Assembly: GCA_010094045.1 (NCBI GenBank)
Contig: ML986830.1
Span: 2,550-14,690, forward strand
DNA: 12,141 bases
Direction: 5' to 3'
Source of the DNA: Lojkania enalia
Lineage: Eukaryota > Ascomycota > Dothideomycetes > Pleosporales
The notes below the pieces were generated by a model. The model was not told the origin of the DNA. It did no database searches and worked only from the letters and a program-made list of their open reading frames with translations. Of this stretch, positions 1 through 8,349 are shown piece by piece (within the stretch, counting starts at the first letter, position 1; every line of letters begins with the position of its first letter). The position numbers and the translations under genes were made by a program.

Positions 1-689
1 AAAGAGTATAATTCGAATACTAACTACTATTACGTTACTAAAATACTCTCCCCAAACCTGTTAAGAGTACTTCTTTCTTAACTACTCTGCATACGCTTTC
101 TAATCCCTACTAAGTTCCCCTGAATAGCTATACTATCGGATTATTTAAGCCCCCTCCTTAACCTCTACCGCCGCCTGAGCTAGCGGTACTATTATATTCG
201 GCTACTGATATTAATTGCTTATATCTAACCCAGTTGTACAGTACTTCTAATTAACCTAATATCGCTAGCAGCTATAATTCCCTCCTCTATCGCGTATTCC
301 TATCCAAAATCTGTCCAGCTTAACCCTATTTATCCTAGACTACGCCGTGTACTGCATTATCTTATACCTCTACTATTCCTCTATCCCTACTTCTTCTATT
401 ATCTAGCATACCGCGCATCCTTCGTATAGCTCCTCTAGTACCTCCTAAACCTACTGCTACGCTAAACTTATCTTACGCTGCCTATCCTGCTACTTACTGA
501 TACCCTCTCCGCATCAGTTACATCCAGCTGACTCGATATCGTTACAGCTTACCTGCTTCCTATTAAGATAGCTGCTTATCAGCCCTCGCTAACACCTACT
601 ATCTATAATAAACCTCCCCATCGCCTGCACGTCCAGCTCCTCCCCCTTTTATTCTATTCTTCGCTCCACCTCGCCCTCCTCTATAAGAA

Positions 690-1560
690 TTACTAAATCC
701 ACCCGCTCGCCTGTCTACCTACCGCGCCTACTCTCCTAAGTAAAGTCGATTATATTCTATAGCATCCCTACATACAGTATAAACATAATCCCCGGAAAAT
801 CCACCCCTATACCTAACGCCGACGTAGCTACTATAAGCCTACCTTTTTTAAGCTATTCCTCTAACTGTTTAGCTCGCTCTACATCTCTAGTATAATAGTA
901 TCTACTGTCTAGTACTTCAACTATCGCTTTACATTACGCTTTACTATAGTAGTATACTACCCCTTTCTCCTTTCGTTCCCTGAGCCGCTGTACCTGCCGC
1001 CGATATATTACTAATACTATCTCCTATACCTACCCCTACTTATACTACAACACCAAATATTATATATTTAGCCGTACTATACTCGCTTAGACGTATGTCG
1101 TATATTAAACTAGTATACTCTCTCCCAGCTCGGCCTCTTATACCAGCAGTAGTATTGCTATAAGCAGTACTACCGGGTATAGTAGTAGCTGTAGATTCTT
1201 TAGCTTTACCAGCTTCGGCCGCTAGTCGCTTAACGTAAAGATAAGATAATACTTATCTACTATAATCTGCCGCAGCAGCCTCTTACTATTAAGTATCCCC
1301 GCGTAGCTAATAAAATTCCTATTACTCGTTACATCGCCCGCTACATCTACGCTAACTACTACTACTACTACTAGATTACTCTTACTATACTTCTACTCTA
1401 TATAGTTAATCCTACTCTCTCGAATCCACTTAACCAAGTTCTTAATAAGCGCCTGGTACGGTACTACTACTACCGTCACCCTGTATCAATCCAAGCAAGC
1501 CGGCACAGTAAATAGTAAGCTCTTCCCCCTACCGGTTAGAAGTACTATAATAAGCAGCGT
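690..1560 (-). other. Degenerate RecQ-like superfamily 2 helicase core
   Basis: Helicase motifs occur in the right order and spacing. Motif I (Walker A) reads TGRGKS at 1519-1536, expected TGGGKS. Motif II reads VDKYYLIF at about 1237-1260 where the family has DECH. Motif III reads IAILLL at 1144-1161, expected TATLPP. A motif IV-like stretch (VVYYYSKA) lies near 950-975. Motif V (TSALGIGVDFPG) lies at about 789-825. Motif VI reads stop-ESRRGR-stop at about 715-738, expected QESGRGGR. Every departure can be explained by C-to-T or G-to-A changes. Motifs II, III and VI are destroyed, so the domain would be dead even without the stops. This core occurs once in the window; all other TLH copies stop short of it. 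Confidence 0.85.
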
Positions 1561-1819
1561 CTACCCGCCTAGTACCGCATATATCGCTTACTCTTACTCG
1601 GCCGAGTAGAAGCTAACCTCTTCTTACCCAAGTACCTGCTACATCGCCTTTTAAAACCCTTTCTCCCTTCTACTTTAAGCCCGCGCCTCCTTTCCTTGTA
1701 CTATAAGCCCTTTACTATTATTATTATACTACTGCTACTTCCTTACCCCAGTCCAGCCTCGACTACCTATCTACCTTACCTCTAGTATCTCTTTACCCCC
1801 GTTGAGCCCTAAGAAGCGA

Positions 1820-2460
1820 TGCTATAGTATACTAAGCGGCTAGAACGCCTCGATTAAGCGTACGCTAAGATGCTTAACGATATTAATTAGTATACTGTAG
1901 TTCCTAATCCCCATCTATATCGTTTACACGCTCTGTAGCTCTAGTATACTCTCTCCCTCCTTATCTACTTTAACTTCTTCGACTTCCCCTATCTCGTCCT
2001 AATATCCTTTACTAAACGACTCTCCAACTACTTCTCTACTAATACTAACAGCTGCGTGTTAGTAGTCTAGTATATATAGCTTAATATCTACCTACTTACT
2101 AGTCTCATACTTAAGCACGCGCGTTAGTCGGTCTATCTTCTATAGCCTATATTAATCCGCCTATATGTAGTTGCTAAAGCTGCTACCGAGTACCTTAACA
2201 TTTAGATACTTCTAAAACGGCTGCACGTAAGCTAAGTATACTACTATTACCTACCCTAGCCGTAGCGGTAGAAAGTACGGTACTACCTTTAGCTTGTCCT
2301 ACTAGGATTACGATTTATGATAGCGGACTACTATTATAATCTGCCCGTCTACTACGAAGATATTATAGTTCTGTAGTACTCTATTATAATACTATATTAT
2401 TATAATCTCTAACCCTCGCCTAGGCTGCTCTAAAGTTATATATATACTAACTATTAGTAG
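1820..2460 (-). other. Tyrosine-recombinase-like region of the TLH pseudogene
   Basis: Between linker and helicase the frame shows a pattern like the tyrosine recombinase core. QPRRGLEI has an Arg at 2416-2418 (cf. box I Arg). RYHKS at 2311-2325 follows (cf. the beta-hairpin Lys). DY-stop-HAAVSISR around 2030-2067 has its His at 2056-2058 (cf. box II H/R-x-x-R). KHLSVRLIEAF lies at 1843-1875, where active enzymes have a GHxS...Y-type motif. Here the tyrosine position is Phe (codon 1843-1845). The motifs are seen in the sequence; the fold assignment is inference. If correct, the ancestor probably kept a DNA-binding recombinase-like fold without its nucleophile. The left cut of the 2.25-kb copies (2306) falls just after the RYHKS hairpin. 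Confidence 0.4.
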
Positions 2461-3309
2461 TTCTAAGAAGCAATCTACCTACCGTAAGTACTACTTCACC
2501 TACTACTTACTCTATAAGCCGTCTCTTAATTAGAGCTATTAACCAGCTTCTATCTGCCTAGCCCGAGTAAGCATCTATTTAAGCCTATTATTAAGCCGAT
2601 TATTATAATAATAGATAAAAGATATACCCCGCCGCGTAAATATAATATTATTAATAAGCTGCTCTAGCTGGATAGTAAACTAGTCTTCAGCTCTAGCTGT
2701 CTAATACAGCTCTTACCAGAATATCTCCTCTACCTTAGCTACTATGTCCTATACTATCTTGCGGAACTAGCTAATATAGATCGGCCGGCTGTTAAGATAG
2801 AATATCTTCTTATCTTTTAACTAGTAAGCGTTACCTAAATTACCAGCCGTCAGCGTAATAAACTTCCTATACGCTAGTAAGCTAATCATCTCGCTTATTA
2901 GACTAAACAATCTGTTAGCTAGAAACTTCCGCCGTATAAGTAGAAAATGCTTCTAGTTCTTATCTATCTGCTCGTCGCGCTCTACTACTAGAAGTAGCTT
3001 CTCTATACCTAGCACGCGCACGCAGTACACTACGCCAGCTAGTATATATAAGTAGTTCTTCGCTGTACGTAAGCAGTTTATCTTAGCATTAATCCCTAGC
3101 ACAGTAAGAAAATAGATAAGCCTACTACTAAATAGCCGATCGCCTGTCGATTAAAAAATAAATAATATAAGTATATCTAGCAGTACCCTAAGCTAAGCGT
3201 TCTTACTATCCCTATCTAATATAACCTATAGTACTATTACTAGTTCCTTCTACTCGCTTTACTAACAGAATAGCTCGCGCGCGTCTTCCATCCAATCTAC
3301 CTCTTTCTT

Positions 3310-3475
3310 CTTATAGTATCTATAACGGGGGCCGCTATTACTATTATTGTCGCTATTAGTACTACTTTTAACCCTACTAGACCCAGAACTCGCGCTATCA
3401 TCTAACGCTATACTATTATTATTACTATTATCGCTGTTACTACTATAGCTAAACTATATAGCTTAAGCTTCTTCG
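3310..3475 (-). repeat. Ser/Asn/Asp-rich low-complexity linker of TLH
   Basis: On the minus strand this translates to a Ser, Asn and Asp-rich run with few stops, written with AGT/AAT/GAT codons. On the plus strand it appears as imperfect ATT/ACT triplet repeats. It separates the N-terminal helical region from the next domain. The same tract recurs at about 6032-6197 and 9353-9518 at the constant offsets of the copies, without visible length change, so the triplet run has not expanded or contracted since duplication. The right-hand piece at 10891-11955 breaks inside this tract. Confidence 0.55.
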
Positions 3476-4029
3476 TTAGTAATAATGCGGAGAAAGTAGC
3501 AGATAAACTTGATAATATAGCTAGCGTATACTATCTAACTCTCGGGGTTCTGCAATTAAGCGAGCGGACGCCTGTCTACCTTATATTACTAAGTACTTCT
3601 AAACTACCGTCTTATCTCTCGCGCGAGCGATAATAACCCTCTAATACTCTACTTAACTAATAGCTTAACTAGCTTTACTACCTACTAAAGTTTTACCTCA
3701 CTTTAGTCAGGTAGCCGGATCTAATATATAAGATACACTCGATTCTACTTCGCTAGATACTCTAGCTACCCTATCTGCTTAAACTACCCAGTCTTGTCGG
3801 TCTTTGCTGCCTCCGTATTTATAACCTATACTTTCTCTTCTTCCCTCTACTTTATAAGCTTAAACCTGGCTAACTAATTACACACGATGTTGGCCTCTAT
3901 ATAGAAAATAGCTAGCTTACAGTTACAGCTGCTTATATTAACAATAAAATATTGCTGCAGCCCGCCAGCCCGAAAGAATATCTATACCTTAACCTTCTAA
4001 TAGAGCCTGCTTTTATCGCCTATCTATAT

Positions 4030-4320
4030 TTACTTATACTTCTTCTTTAGATGTACACGTAGCGCGTTAATATTAGTAGTAATATAGCACCTAGATTACT
4101 TGCACTAGAACCTATTTAGCAGCTTTTTTAATTCCGGTATTAGTTGCTTAAACGGTGCGGGCAGCTAGACGTCCTTTACCGGTCTAATTAGCTACTAACA
4201 AGCATACTCGACGATTACCCTCCTCTACTCTATTATTATACTATAATAGTGCTGTAGATGTATATTAATATTTAATATAGCAGTTATGTGTTCCTTATAT
4301 ATTAGAATACAGTGCTCGGG
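4030..4320 (-). other. Two degenerate C2H2-like zinc fingers (OrsD/DUF3505-like N-terminus)
   Basis: The first finger, residues about 46-70, keeps Cys48, His55, His65 and His68, with Tyr52 and Tyr69 at places where TGT-to-TAT and CAT-to-TAT changes would remove a Cys and a His. The second shows Cys117, Cys122, His134 and Tyr139 (likely a former His), that is C-x4-C-x11-H-x4-H/Y. Such finger pairs start the OrsD-type domain found in many fungal TLH proteins and may bind DNA. Residue numbers count from the ATG at 4452. The same segment is present, more eroded, in the two 2.25-kb copies; the piece at 7716-7913 ends before it and the right-hand piece lacks it. Confidence 0.5.
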
Positions 4321-4452
4321 TAGATAGTAGAGATAGTTCTTAATATCCTCTAGTAATAGCACTATTCTACTTACTTATATGCAGGTCTTCCTGCTACAGA
4401 TATAGTATTATATCCTCGGTTCGAGCGTCTGTACGTCCCAGTAGAACTGCAT

Positions 4453-4557
4453 CCTTCCAGCCTTATTATAGCTTTACGCTAGTACGGGTGCGATAATATA
4501 GCGTTATAAGCAGAATAAATAGGCTCTACTAAATAGTTTTTATATACAAAATATTAC
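4453..4557 (-). promoter_or_regulatory. Putative TLH promoter with TATA-like box
   Basis: This is the 105 bp between the probable start codon and the satellite. A TATA-like box, TATATAAAAAC read on the minus strand, lies at 4536-4546, about 85-95 bp before the ATG. It is preserved in every right-end copy, at 4716-4726, 7258-7268 (the preceding base differs), 7892-7902 and 10579-10589. The block ends at ATTACGG, where the other copies have ATTAGGG, so the presumed promoter directly abuts telomere-like sequence. Promoter function is inferred from the box and its position only. Confidence 0.4.
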
Positions 4558-4632
4558 GGTTAGAGTACTAGTTGTAAATAAATCGGGGGGGTAACAGTTA
4601 GACGAATCGGCCTCTTTTAACAACCTATTTCG

Positions 4633-4656
4633 GGTATAGCGCTATAGTACTATACC
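4633..4656. repeat. Inverted repeat GGTATAG...CTATACC inside satellite unit
   Basis: Seven-base arms GGTATAG and CTATACC flank a 10-base centre and overlap two perfect 12-bp palindromes, TATAGCGCTATA and TATAGTACTATA. In units that read TTAGG before the arm, for example near 7645-7672, the arms extend to ten bases, TTAGGTATAG and CTATACCTAA. The structure is recognisable in all eleven units. A role in cruciform formation, protein binding or recombination is speculative. Confidence 0.7.
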
Positions 4657-4703
4657 TAATCTATTACGAATCGGGCCTAATTCGTCGCCTTATATCGGAT
4701 AGG

Positions 4704-4737
4704 CTCTACTAAATAGTTTTTATATACAAAGTATTAC
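4704..4737 (-). pseudogene. Micro-copy of the TLH upstream end (TATA-box fragment)
   Basis: These 34 bp, plus a shared ATAGG at 4699-4703, match 4519-4557 at a constant offset of 180. They keep only the TATA-like box (4716-4726) and the ATTACGG end. The piece is the shortest of the series sharing the right-hand end of the TLH element. The left joint falls on ATAGG, present both at the satellite end and in the TLH source (4519-4523). Confidence 0.8.
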
Positions 4738-4992
4738 GGTTAGAGTACTAGTTGTAAATGAATTAGGGGGGTAACGGTTAGACGAATCGGCCCCTTTTAA
4801 CAACCTATTTCGGGTATAGCGCTATAGTACTATACCTAATCTGTTACGAATCGGGCCTAATTCGTCGCCTTATATTAGATAGGGTTAGAATGCTAGTTGT
4901 AAATGAATCGGGGGGGTAATAGTTAGATAAATCGCCCCCTTTTAACAACCTATTTTGGGTATAGCGCTATAGTACTATACCTAATCTGTTAC

Positions 4993-5008
4993 AAATCGGG
5001 CCCGATTT
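4993..5008. repeat. Perfect 16-bp palindrome in satellite unit 3
   Basis: AAATCGGGCCCGATTT is its own reverse complement. The other units carry RIP-like variants around GAATCGGGCC. Comparing units suggests that the ancestral site was a slightly longer GC-rich palindrome centred on GGGCCC. It lies 20 bp before the unit end. Confidence 0.75.
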
Positions 5009-5027
5009 ATCGCTTTATATTAGATAG

Positions 5028-7279
5028 GATTGTAATTTATAATAGTAGACTACTATTATAATCTGCCTGTCTACTATAAAGATATTATAGTCTTATAGCA
5101 CCCTATTATAATACTATATTATTATAATCTTTAACTCTTATCTAGGCTGCCCTAAAGTTATATATATACTAACTATTAGTAGTTCTAAAAAGCAATCTAC
5201 CTACTATAAGTACTACTTTACCTACTACTTACTCTATAAGCTGTCTCTTAACTAGAGCTGCTAACTAACTTTTATCTACCTAGCTTAAGTAAGTATCTAC
5301 TTAAACTTATTATTAAGCCGATTATTATAATAATAGATAAAAGATATACTCTACTATATAAACGTAATATTATTAATAAACTACTCTAGCTAGATAGTAA
5401 ACTAGTCCTCAGCTCTAACTGTCTAATACAGCTCCTGCTAGAATATCTCCTCTACTTTAGCTACTATATCCTGTACTATCTTATAGAACTAGCTAATATA
5501 AATCGGCCGGCTATTAAGATAGAACATCTTTTTATTCTTTAACTAGTAAGCGTTATCTAAATTACCAGCCGTTAGTATAATAAACTTCCTATACGCTAGT
5601 AAGCTAATTATCTTACTTATTAGACTGAACAATCTATTAGCTAGAAACTTCTACTATATAAGTAGAAAATGCTTCCGGTTCTCGTCTATCTGCTCGTTAT
5701 ACTCTACTACTAGAAGTAGTTTCTCTACACCTAGTACGCGCACGTAGTATACTACGCTAGCTAGTATATATAAGTAGTTCTTTACTATACGTAAGCGGTC
5801 TATTTTAGCATTAATCTCTAGTATAGTAAGAAAATAGATAAGCCTACTACTAAATAGCCGATCGCCTATTAATTAAAAAACAAATAATATAAGTATATCT
5901 AGTAGTACTCTAAACTAAATATTCTTACTATCCCTATCTAATATAACCTATAGTACTATTACTAGTTCCTTCTATTTATCTTACTAATAGAATAACTCGC
6001 GCGCGTCTTCTATCTAATCTATTTCTTTCTTCTTATAGTACCTATAATAGGGGCTGCTATTACTATTATTATCGCTATTAATATTACTTCTAGCTCTACT
6101 AGACCTAGAACTTGTACTATTATCTAACGCTATACTATTATTATTACTATCATCGCTGTTACTATTATAGTTAAATTATATAGCTTAAGCTTCTTCGTTA
6201 ATAATAATATAGAGAAAGTAGTAGACGAACTTAATAATATAGCTGGTGTATACCGCCTAACTCTTAGAGTTCTATAGTTGAGTAAGTAAACGCTTATCTA
6301 TTTTATATTACTAAGTACTTCTAAACTACTATCTTATTTCTTATATAAGTAATAATAACCCTCTAATACTCTACTTAACTAATAGCTTAACTAGCTTTAC
6401 CGCCTGCTAAAGTTTCGCCTCGCCTTAATTAGGTAGCTAGATCTAATATGTAAGATACACTCGATTCCGCTTTACTAGATACTCTAGCTACTCTATCTAC
6501 TTAAACTACCTAGTCTTATTAGTCTTCGCTGCCTCTATATCTATAATTTATACCTTCTCTTCTTCTCTCTATTTTGTAAGCTTAAACCTGGCTAACTAAT
6601 TATATATAATATTAGCCTTTATATAGAAAATAGCTAGCTTATAGTTATAACTACCTATATTAATAATAAAATATTACTACAGCCCGCTAGCCTAAAAGAA
6701 TATCTATACCTTAACCTTCTAATAGAGCCTACTTTTATCGCCTATTTATATCTACTTATACTTCTTCTTTAGATATACACGTAGCGCGTTAATATTAGTA
6801 GTAATATAGTATCTAGATTACTTATACTAGAACCTATTTAACAGCTTTTCTAATTCTAATATTAGTTGCCTGAATAGTACGGGTAGCTAGATATCTTTTA
6901 CTAGTTTAATTAGCTACTAACAAGTATACTTAATAATTACCCTCCTCTACTCTATTATTATACTATAATAGTACTGTAGATATATATTAATATTTAATAT
7001 AGTAGTTACGTGTTCTTTATATATTAGAATATAGTGCTTAGGTAGATAGTAGAGATAGTTCTTAATATCCTCTAGTAATAGCGCTGTTCTACTTATTTAT
7101 ATATAGGTTTTTCTACTGCGGATATAGTATTACGCTCTTAATTTAAGCGTCTGTATATTCTAGTAGAACTATATCCTTCTAGCCTTATTATAGCCCTATA
7201 CTAGTACGGGTGCGATAATACAGCATTATAAGTAGAATAAATAGATTCTACTAAATAGTTTTTATATATAAAGTATTAG
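5028..7279 (-). pseudogene. Truncated TLH copy 2 (N-terminal half and promoter, 2,252 bp)
   Basis: Matches 2306-4557 at a constant offset of 2,722 at both ends, so there is no net insertion or deletion; the differences compared are transitions. The piece would cover the promoter, fingers, linker and first part of the recombinase-like region (about 715 codons), then stops just after the RYHKS-equivalent. The helicase core is absent. The start-codon equivalent (7172-7174) is ATA, and in-frame stops are frequent. The left joint is TAGG, shared by the satellite end (5025-5028) and the source gene (2303-2306). It is more eroded than the 1-4557 copy. Confidence 0.9.
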
Positions 7280-7715
7280 GGTTAGAGTACTAGTTGTAAA
7301 TAAATTAGGGGGGTAACGGTTAGATAAATCACCCCCTTTTAACAACCTATTTTAGGTATAGCGCTATAGTACTATACTTGATCTATTATAAATCGGGCCT
7401 GATTTATTACCTTATATTAGATAGGGTTAGAATACTAGTTGTAAATAAATTAGGGGGGTAATAGTTAGATAAATTGCCCCCTTTTAACAACCTATTTTAG
7501 GTATAGTGTTATAGTACTATACCTAATCTATTACGAATCGGGTCTAATTCGTCGCCTTATATTAGATAGGGTTAGAGTACTAGTTGTAAATAAATTGGGG
7601 GGGTAACGGTTAGACGAATTACCCCCTTTTAACAACCTATTTTAGGTATAGCGTTATAGTACTATACCTAATCTATTACGAATCGGGCCTAATTTATCGC
7701 CTTATATTAGATAGG
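7280..7715 (+). repeat. 145-bp telomere-headed satellite, array B (3 units)
   Basis: Units lie at 7280-7424, 7425-7569 and 7570-7715. The first is entered through TTAGGGTTAG (7276-7285), a near-perfect pair of telomere repeats in the TTAGGG-rightward direction. Internal joints read ATAGGGTTAG. The third unit has an 8-bp perfect stem GGGGGTAA/TTACCCCC (7599-7606 with 7619-7626) around a 12-base loop. The array ends in ATAGG, followed directly by a TLH fragment. Confidence 0.9.
7599..7626. repeat. G-run/C-run hairpin in satellite unit 6
   Basis: Arms GGGGGTAA and TTACCCCC pair perfectly over eight bases around a 12-base loop and are followed by TTTT. In other units the G-run persists while the C arm varies (GCCCC, CCCTC, GCCTC). 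It resembles a bacterial intrinsic terminator, but in this eukaryotic context it is more likely a structural part of the repeat. Confidence 0.6.
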
Positions 7716-7913
7716 TGCTATTCTACTTACTTATATACGGGTCTTTCTACTATAGATATAGTGTTACGCCCTCGGTTCGAGCGTCTATATATCTTAGTAG
7801 AACTATATCCTTCTAGCCTTATTATAATCTTATACTAGTATAGGTGTAATAATATAGCATTATAAGTAGAATAAATAGACTCTACTAAATAGTTTTTATA
7901 TACAAAGTATTAG
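7716..7913 (-). pseudogene. Mini TLH copy (promoter plus about 30 N-terminal codons, 198 bp)
   Basis: Matches 4360-4557 at a constant offset of 3,356. It keeps the TATA-like box (7892-7902) and the region of the first roughly 30 codons; the start-codon equivalent is ATA. The left joint again follows a satellite TAGG (7712-7715), but the TLH source here reads TAGC, so the microhomology is weak. It lies between two satellite arrays and shows that short right-end pieces were inserted or left behind independently of the 2.25-kb copies. Confidence 0.85.
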
Positions 7914-8349
7914 GGTTAGAGTACTAGTTATAAATAAATCGGGGGGGTAACAGTTAGATAAATTGCTCCCTTTTAACAACCTATTTTAGGTATAGCGTTA
8001 TAGTACTATACCTAATCTATTACGAATCAGGCCCGATTTGTCGCCTTATATTAGATAGAGTTAGAGTACTAGTTGTAAATAAATTGGGGGGGTAATAGTT
8101 AGATAAATCGCCTCCTTTTAACAACCTATTTTAGGTATAGCGCTATAGTACTATACCTAATCTATTACGAATCGGGCCTAATTTGTCGCCTTATATTAGA
8201 TAGGGTTAGAGTACTAGTTGTAAATAAATCGGGGGGGTAACGGTTAGACGAATTACCCTCTTTTAACAACCTATTTTAGGTATAGCGCTATAGTACTATA
8301 TCTTATCTATCACGAATCGGGCCCAATTTATTACCTTATATTAGATAGA
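7914..8349 (+). repeat. 145-bp telomere-headed satellite, array C (3 units)
   Basis: Units lie at 7914-8058, 8059-8203 and 8204-8349, with exact 145-bp spacing of unit starts. Entry is through TTAGGGTTAG at 7910-7919. One joint has decayed to ATAGAGTTAG (near 8060), a G-to-A change. The final joint reads GATAGAATTG, a RIP-like version of the GATAGGATTA joint at 10890. The G-run and the inverted repeats are retained. Confidence 0.9.

Larger units (their letters stand above)
1..4452 (-). pseudogene. RIP-inactivated telomere-linked RecQ-type helicase (TLH), longest copy, C-terminus off the window
   Basis: One minus-strand frame can be followed from ATG 4450-4452 to position 1 (about 1,484 codons). 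Landmarks at 4452, 2325, 1875, 1536, 804 and 306 are all in the same phase, so no frameshift is evident. Stops are numerous, the first at residue 15 (4408-4410), mostly TAG or TAA at sites expected to be Trp or Gln. Order: C2H2-like fingers (residues about 46-70 and 117-139), Ser/Asn-rich linker (about 327-381), tyrosine-recombinase-like region (about 670-880), RecQ-like helicase core (about 970-1245), Cys-containing tail. Fungal subtelomeric RecQ helicases with an N-terminal OrsD/DUF3505-type finger region have this architecture. The role, helicase action at chromosome ends or element mobility, is inferred from the family. This copy cannot encode a full protein. An in-frame start further upstream cannot be excluded because the flank also carries RIP-type stops. 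The true stop codon is not in the window. Confidence 0.85.
4558..5028 (+). repeat. 145-bp telomere-headed satellite, array A (3 units plus a 34-bp TLH remnant)
   Basis: Units lie at 4558-4703, 4738-4882 and 4883-5028. A unit starts GGTTAGAGTACTAG, contains a run of six or seven G, a C-rich block, a TATAG/CTATA inverted repeat and a GGGCC palindrome, and ends in GATAGG. Where units abut, the joint reads TAGGGTTAG, like 1.5 TTAGGG repeats. Units 1 and 2 are separated by a 34-bp piece of the TLH upstream end. The first two heads read TTACGG rather than TTAGGG, a transversion that RIP does not explain. No coding potential is seen here. Confidence 0.9.

Noticed and set aside
3310..3475. Expandable triplet microsatellite
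   Set aside because: It is an imperfect codon run in the TLH linker and shows no length difference between copies.
1..4557. Plus-strand open reading frames over the helicase region
   Set aside because: No recognisable motifs. The only frame with ordered domain similarity is the minus-strand one; plus-strand stretches are its shadow.
4588..4596. G-quadruplex from the run of seven G
   Set aside because: There is a single G-run per 145-bp unit and no four closely spaced runs.
5028..7279. Copy 2 as an independent functional gene with its own product
   Set aside because: It has dense in-frame stops and a lost start codon, and it matches the TLH N-terminal half over its whole length.
7599..7630. 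Stem-loop followed by TTTT as an intrinsic transcription terminator
   Set aside because: All other evidence points to a fungus, where such terminators are not used by RNA polymerase II. The structure belongs to a repeated unit.
4558..8349. Regularly spaced repeats suggesting a CRISPR array
   Set aside because: The units are 145 bp, directly adjacent with no unique spacers, and lie in eukaryotic RIP-mutated DNA.
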